Source: Aquabacterium sp. A7-Y
GTDB taxonomy: Bacteria > Pseudomonadota > Gammaproteobacteria > Burkholderiales > Burkholderiaceae_C
DNA: 64,000 nucleotides
Reading direction: 5' to 3'
Assembly: GCF_026153205.1 (NCBI RefSeq)
Contig: NZ_JAPFBW010000028.1
Location: forward strand, 1-64,000
This document shows, one piece after another, positions 60,109-64,000 of the stretch (position 1 is the first letter of the stretch; every line of letters starts with the position of its first letter). The notes beneath the pieces were generated by a model, which did not search any database, was not told where the DNA came from, and saw only the letters and a list, made by a program, of their open reading frames with translations. The translations under genes were made by a program, and so were the position numbers.

Positions 60109-61113
60109 TCAGCGCTTGCGCTGGAACTGGTCGACCGCCCGATTATGCGCGGGCAGGTCGTCGCTGAAGACGCTGCTGCCGTCGCCGCGGGCGACGAAAT
60201 ACAGCGCCTTGGTGTCGGCCGGTTGCACGGCCGCGAGCAAAGAGGCCTTGCCGGGCATCGCGATCGGCGTCGGCGGCAGGCCGCCGCGGAGATAGGTGTT
60301 GTAGGGCGTGTCGGCCTGCAGGTCGCGCTTGCGCAGGTTGCCGTCGAAGCGCTCGCCCAGGCCGTAGATCACCGTCGGGTCGGTCTGCAGCGGCATGCCG
60401 GTGCGCAGGCGGTTGTTGAACACCCCGCTGACCATCGCGCGGTCGGTCGACAGCCCGGTCTCCTTCTCGACGATGGAGGCCAGGATCAGCGCCTCGTCGG
60501 GCGTTTTCACGCTGGCTCGGGGCCCGCGCGCACCCCAGGCCTCGGCGAGCTTGCGCTCCATCGCGCGGTAGGCCCGCTGCATCACCGCCATGTCGCTGCT
60601 GCCCTTGCTGTAGGCATAGGTGTCGGGGAAAAACCGGCCCTCCGGGTGGCGCTCGGGCGCGCCCAGCGCGGCCATGATCTCGGCATCGCTGAGGGTCGCG
60701 GTGGTGGGCTTGAGGCCCGGCGCACGCGCGAGTTCGGCGCGGAACTGGCGGAAGGTCCAGCCCTCGATCAGCTTGACCGTCGCGAGCGTCTCGTCGCCCC
60801 GCACCATCTTGCGCAGCAGCTCGCGCGGTGTCGTGCCCGGCCCGATCTCGTAGCTGCCGGCGCGGATGCTGCGCGACTGCCCCGACCAGCGGAACCACTC
60901 ATACAGCGCCAGCGCCGGCGTCTGCACGCCGGCCGCGACCCAGCCTTCGGCGATCTGGCGTGGTTTCATGCCGCTCTCGACGGAAAACTCGACCGAGGGC
61001 GAGGACAGGGGCAGCGGCTCGTGCAGCCACCACAGCGCGGCCCCGCCGACAAGCGCGGTGAGCAGCACCGCGAGCAGCAGGAGGACGCCCAGCAGGCGTT
61101 TCAGCAGACGCAT
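60109..61113 (-). CDS. mltG: Endolytic murein transglycosylase
   Basis: A 334-residue inner-membrane anchored protein (one N-terminal helix, about 8-30). A LysM-like subdomain precedes the YceG domain, with the catalytic Glu in LASIVEKETG and the downstream VFNNRLRTGMPLQTDPTVIYG signature. It cuts nascent glycan strands and so sets their length during peptidoglycan synthesis. First gene of the conserved mltG-tmk-holB-pilZ group, divergent from ygfZ with an 83-bp spacer. Confidence 0.95.
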   Translation of the reverse strand: MRLLKRLLGVLLLLAVLLTALVGGAALWWLHEPLPLSSPSVEFSVESGMKPRQIAEGWVAAGVQTPALALYEWFRWSGQSRSIRAGSYEIGPGTTPRELLRKMVRGDETLATVKLIEGWTFRQFRAELARAPGLKPTTATLSDAEIMAALGAPERHPEGRFFPDTYAYSKGSSDMAVMQRAYRAMERKLAEAWGARGPRASVKTPDEALILASIVEKETGLSTDRAMVSGVFNNRLRTGMPLQTDPTVIYGLGERFDGNLRKRDLQADTPYNTYLRGGLPPTPIAMPGKASLLAAVQPADTKALYFVARGDGSSVFSDDLPAHNRAVDQFQRKR

Positions 61114-61196
61114 GGCAGTGGATCCGGTGGGAGGGCGGAAGGCCGAGAGGTGACCCTGGCCTTATCCGGTGAACGGGGGCTGATCATAATGGAGGC
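61114..61196. promoter_or_regulatory. Divergent promoter region mltG/ygfZ
   Basis: For ygfZ a -10-like CATAAT lies at 61185-61190 with a weak -35-like TTATCC 17 bp upstream. This places transcription start almost at the ATG (61197), so the ygfZ message may be nearly leaderless, with GGAGG (61191-61195) too close to act normally. Tentative. Confidence 0.3.
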
Positions 61197-62168
61197 ATGA
61201 ATACCGATAGCTCCATCCAGACCTCCGAAACGCCCGTCGAGGGTGCTGCCGTCTTGAGCCACTGGGGACTCATCGCGGTGGACGGCGCGGACGCCGCGTC
61301 TTTCCTGCACAGCCAGCTGACCCAGGATTTCGCGCTGCTCGGACCGGCCGAGGCGAGGCTGGCGGGCCTGTGTTCGCCCAAGGGCCGGCTGATGTTCAGT
61401 TTTGTCGGCTGGAAGGAGTCGGCCGAGCGGGTGCTGCTGGCCCTGCCCAGGGAGCAACTGCCGGCAGCGCAGAAGCGGCTGTCGATGTTCGTCCTGCGCG
61501 CCAAGGCCAAGCTCAGCGACGCGACCGCGACGCGGCAGCTGCTGGGTCTGGCCGGCGCGGCCGCGCGTGACTGGCTGGGCGAGCGTGCCCCGGCCGCGGT
61601 CTGGGGCCGCCATGCCGACGCCGACACCAGCATCGTGCGCCTGCCCGACGCGGCCGGCCAGCCTCGCTACCTGTGGGTGCAGCCGGCCGACGCCGGGTCG
61701 GCTGCGGAGCAGGCCCTGCCCGCGCTGCCGCTGGCGAGCTGGCAGTGGCTGGAGGTGCAAAGCGGGGTGCCGACCATCCTGCCCGCGACGATGGAGCAGT
61801 TCGTGCCGCAGATGGTCAACCTCGAAGCGGTCGGCGGCGTGAGCTTCAAGAAAGGCTGCTACCCGGGCCAGGAAGTGGTGGCGCGCAGCCAGTACCGCGG
61901 CACGCTCAAGCGCCGCGGCTTCCTGCTGCGTGCCGGCGTGCCGGCCGAGCCCGGCCAGGAGATCTTCCACAGCGCCGACCCCGGCCAGCCGGCCGGTCTG
62001 GTGGCCAACGCCGCCGCGGTGCCGGCGGGCCGCGGCGAGCCGGCCTGGGACCTGTTCGCCGAGCTCAAGCTGGCGGCGGCCGAAGCGGGCAGCCTGCACC
62101 TGGGCAGCGCCGACGGCCCGCCGCTGACCCTGCTGCCCCTGCCCTACAGCCTGCCCACCGAAAGCTGA
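61197..62168 (+). CDS. ygfZ: YgfZ/GcvT-like folate-binding protein (Fe-S cluster repair)
   Basis: A 323-residue protein with the diagnostic KGCYPGQEVVARSQYRG motif (about residues 220-236), whose Cys is essential in E. coli YgfZ. It binds tetrahydrofolate and helps keep iron-sulfur enzymes active, notably under oxidative stress. The N-terminal GcvT-like domain contains HSQLTQDF. Divergent from mltG, an arrangement seen in other betaproteobacteria. Confidence 0.93.
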   Translation: MNTDSSIQTSETPVEGAAVLSHWGLIAVDGADAASFLHSQLTQDFALLGPAEARLAGLCSPKGRLMFSFVGWKESAERVLLALPREQLPAAQKRLSMFVLRAKAKLSDATATRQLLGLAGAAARDWLGERAPAAVWGRHADADTSIVRLPDAAGQPRYLWVQPADAGSAAEQALPALPLASWQWLEVQSGVPTILPATMEQFVPQMVNLEAVGGVSFKKGCYPGQEVVARSQYRGTLKRRGFLLRAGVPAEPGQEIFHSADPGQPAGLVANAAAVPAGRGEPAWDLFAELKLAAAEAGSLHLGSADGPPLTLLPLPYSLPTES

Positions 62169-62237
62169 GCCGGGCGTGACTTCCTCCCCCCCGGCGGCCT
62201 CGCCGGCTCCGCATTAGTTCACGTCCGGGCTCCCGAG

Positions 62238-62528
62238 GTGCGCCGCCTTTTCATCTACTATCGAATCGCCTCCGCCGACGCCGCCCTAGCGCTGCGTGCG
62301 GCCGGGGCGATGCAAGACGCGCTGCGCGCGCGCCATCCCGGCCTGCAGGCCGAGCTGTGGCGCCGCCCTCAAGAGAAAGACGGCGTGCAGACCTGGATGG
62401 AGATTTATATGCAGGCAGAGGGAGTGGGCCCGGTGCTGGAGGCGGAGATCGCCGCGGCGGCAGAGGCGCTGTCGCCCTGGCTGCAGGGGCCGCGGCACAC
62501 GGAGGTGTTCGTGCCATGTGCCTGGTAG
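62238..62528 (+). CDS. DUF4936 family protein
   Basis: A 96-residue protein starting with GTG at 62238 (RLFIYYRIASADAA). The whole length matches the small DUF4936 family found mainly in betaproteobacteria (IYYRI at the start, AELWRRPQ and TWMEIY in the middle, HTEVFVPC at the end). Fold is probably a ferredoxin-like alpha/beta sandwich. Function unknown. Overlaps the NRDE gene by 13 bp, so the two are likely coupled. Confidence 0.85.
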   Translation: MRRLFIYYRIASADAALALRAAGAMQDALRARHPGLQAELWRRPQEKDGVQTWMEIYMQAEGVGPVLEAEIAAAAEALSPWLQGPRHTEVFVPCAW

Positions 62529-63421
62529 CCTTCGCTGTCGACGCGAGCCGGCGCTTCCCGCTGGTGGTGGCGTCCAACCGTGACGAGTACTTCGACCGGC
62601 CGGCCGCACGGCTGGCCTGGTGGACGCCCACCGGCGGCGGCCCCGAGATCCTGGGCGGCCGCGACCTCAAGGGCGGCGGCACCTGGATGGGCCTGACCCA
62701 GCAGGGCCGCTTCGCGCTCGTGACCAATGTGCGCAACCCCTCCGACCTCGACCCCGGCGCCCCTTCGCGCGGCGAGATCGTGCCGCTGTGGCTGCGGGGT
62801 GACCTGCCGATGGATCGCTACTGGATGCAGGTGGGCCTGTCCGGCTACAACGGCTTCAACGTGCTGGCGGCCGACTTCCGGCAGGGCGAGTGTTTCTGGG
62901 GTTCCAACCGGGAGCGTTTTCCAAAGCGCCTGGAGCGCGGCGTCTACGGCCTGTCCAATGCTTCGCTGGACACCCCCTGGCCCAAGGTCGAGCGGCTCAA
63001 GCAGCACATGCGCTCCGCGCTGCGCGAGGCCGAGACGGCCGATGCGCTGGCCGAGCGGCTCTTCGAGGCGCTGGGCGACCGCACCGAGATCGCCGACGAG
63101 TTCCTGCCCCACACGGGCGTGTCGGTCGAGTGGGAACGCTGGCTGTCGCCGGCCTTCATCCGCACGCCGGACGGCCGTTACGGCACACGCTGCTCCACCG
63201 TGGTCATCACCGAGCGGATCCGACGCCGGCTGGTCACCCACGTCATCGAGCGCAGCTTCACCGCGGCCAAGGGGCCGGGCGTGGCCCTGCTGCGGCGCTC
63301 GATGCTCAAGCACTGGCCGCCGCTGGCGAATGGCCGGGAGGAAACCGCCGCGGCCAGCGTGATGGTGTCCGGCCCGGCCGCGGCCCATGCCACCGCTGCA
63401 AGGGCGACGAAGCCGGCTTGA
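62516..63421 (+). CDS. NRDE family protein (TANGO2 homolog)
   Basis: A 301-residue protein beginning MCLVAFAVDASRRFPLVVASNRDEYFDRP, read in parts, with the name-giving N-R-D-E and the conserved Cys2. GGRDLKGGGTWMGL and TNVRNP are further family motifs. Bacterial NRDE and eukaryotic TANGO2 proteins are linked to heme or lipid handling, but the bacterial role is not settled. Cys2 at the N-terminus recalls Ntn hydrolases. GGAGG at 62501-62505 lies about 10 nt before the ATG, within DUF4936. Confidence 0.93.
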   Translation: MCLVAFAVDASRRFPLVVASNRDEYFDRPAARLAWWTPTGGGPEILGGRDLKGGGTWMGLTQQGRFALVTNVRNPSDLDPGAPSRGEIVPLWLRGDLPMDRYWMQVGLSGYNGFNVLAADFRQGECFWGSNRERFPKRLERGVYGLSNASLDTPWPKVERLKQHMRSALREAETADALAERLFEALGDRTEIADEFLPHTGVSVEWERWLSPAFIRTPDGRYGTRCSTVVITERIRRRLVTHVIERSFTAAKGPGVALLRRSMLKHWPPLANGREETAAASVMVSGPAAAHATAARATKPA

Positions 63422-63433
63422 AACCGCCTCCCG

Positions 63434-64000
63434 CTACAGGACCTTGACCATCTCCACGTGCGGGATGCCAAGCTCCTCGTACTGCGGCCCGCGCGTGGCG
63501 AAGCCGGCCTGCAGGTAAAACGAGGTCGCCGAGAGCTGCGCATGCAGCACCGCCTCCCGATAGCCCTGCCGTCGGGCCGCCTGCATCAAGGCGTCGAGCA
63601 CCGCCCTGCCCGCTCCACCGCCGCGCATGGTGCGGCGCGTCGCCATGCGGCCGATCTTCGCGACTCCCGGCACGTGCTCCATCAGCCGCCCGGTCGCCAG
63701 CGGCATGCCGAGGCGGTTGTAGGCCACCGCCTGCACGCAGGCCAGGTCGGCCTCGTCCCACTCCATCTCGGCGGGGATGCGCTGCTCGTCGACGTAGACC
63801 TCCTTGCGCACCAGGCGGGCGTCGTCGCCCAGCGTGTCCCAGCCGCCGACACGCACCTCCAGCATCGACTGCCCTGCCTCGTAGGCTGCCAGCGCCGCGC
63901 GCAGCTCCTCGGGCACGCGCATCGCGGACCGCGCCACCGGGTCGGCATAGACATACACCAGCTCGCCGCTGACCAGCAACTCGTCCTGCCGGAACACGCC
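63434..64000 (-). CDS. Thioesterase-GNAT acetyltransferase fusion, N-terminal part beyond window
   Basis: The frame is open to base 64000, so the N-terminus is cut off. The first 44 visible residues (QDELLVSGELVYVYAD, then PVPEEL-like RVPEELRAALAAYEAG) look like the C-terminal end of a YbgC/4-hydroxybenzoyl-CoA-type thioesterase. The rest is a GNAT domain (VRKEVYVDEQRIPAEMEWDEAD, the acetyl-CoA loop ATRRTMRGGGAGRAVLDAL, FYLQAGF; ElaA/YjcF-like). It would acetylate a small molecule or protein. A GTG at 63997 could be misread as its start. It converges on the NRDE gene with a 12-bp gap. Confidence 0.8.
   Translation of the reverse strand, partial: GVFRQDELLVSGELVYVYADPVARSAMRVPEELRAALAAYEAGQSMLEVRVGGWDTLGDDARLVRKEVYVDEQRIPAEMEWDEADLACVQAVAYNRLGMPLATGRLMEHVPGVAKIGRMATRRTMRGGGAGRAVLDALMQAARRQGYREAVLHAQLSATSFYLQAGFATRGPQYEELGIPHVEMVKVL

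Overview
The window is 64 kb of GC-rich chromosomal DNA with no phage, insertion sequence, CRISPR array, rRNA or tRNA that I could find. Gene families, codon use and several neighbourhoods (mltG-tmk-holB-pilZ-tatD, DUF4936 next to an NRDE protein) point to a betaproteobacterium, most likely of the order Burkholderiales. This is an inference from gene content, not a phylogenetic result.

Layout. 1-8.6 kb: the end of an L,D-transpeptidase-like gene, an OruR/AraC-type regulator divergent from a membrane protein, a tandem UspA protein, a secreted RTX repeat protein, a coniferyl-aldehyde-type dehydrogenase and a LivK-type binding protein. 8.7-12.9 kb: a compact four-gene export module (DUF4331 protein, small lipoprotein, TPR protein, HupE/UreJ-like membrane protein with an EF-hand loop) whose function I do not know. 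13.0-14.3 kb: an orphan sugar-binding protein. 14.4-16.3 kb: an ECF41 sigma factor operon (membrane protein, CMD/AhpD-like protein, sigma factor) preceded by an exact copy of the ECF41 promoter signature. 16.4-27.7 kb: a malto-oligosaccharide/trehalose-type locus with GH15 enzyme, LamB porin, MalK-, MalG- and MalF-like ABC parts, binding protein, hybrid histidine kinase and OmpR-type regulator. A rare motif, TTTCG-N2-TGTTA, occurs in the three control regions of this locus and suggests a regulon of the two-component pair.

28.0-29.7 kb: a Bax-inhibitor-1 protein, a CMD-family protein and a Cys-cluster protein. 29.7-40.1 kb: a cluster of exported polysaccharide-active proteins (DUF4874/DUF4832 lipoprotein, GH16 and GH5 lipoproteins, GH18 chitinase, GH64 beta-1,3-glucanase, AA10 LPMO) that together could attack chitin and beta-glucans, for example fungal walls. 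40.1-43.7 kb: NudK-like hydrolase and DeoR regulator, a frameshifted thioesterase remnant, a TetR regulator, a lone receiver protein and a small Cys-containing protein.

44.2-56.0 kb: a co-directional operon glgC-glgX-treZ-(malQ::treY)-glgA. It joins glycogen/alpha-glucan synthesis and debranching to TreY/TreZ trehalose production. MalQ and TreY are fused into one 1704-residue protein, and no glgB is present in the window. 56.0-64 kb: small hypothetical and ankyrin proteins, the housekeeping operon mltG-tmk-holB-pilZ-tatD, divergent ygfZ, DUF4936 and NRDE proteins, and the C-terminal part of a thioesterase-GNAT fusion cut by the window end.

The strongest candidates for new biology are the putative two-component sugar regulon with its conserved motif, the DUF4331/TPR/HupE module, the MalQ-TreY fusion in its operon, and the ECF41 unit with a perfect autoregulatory promoter.
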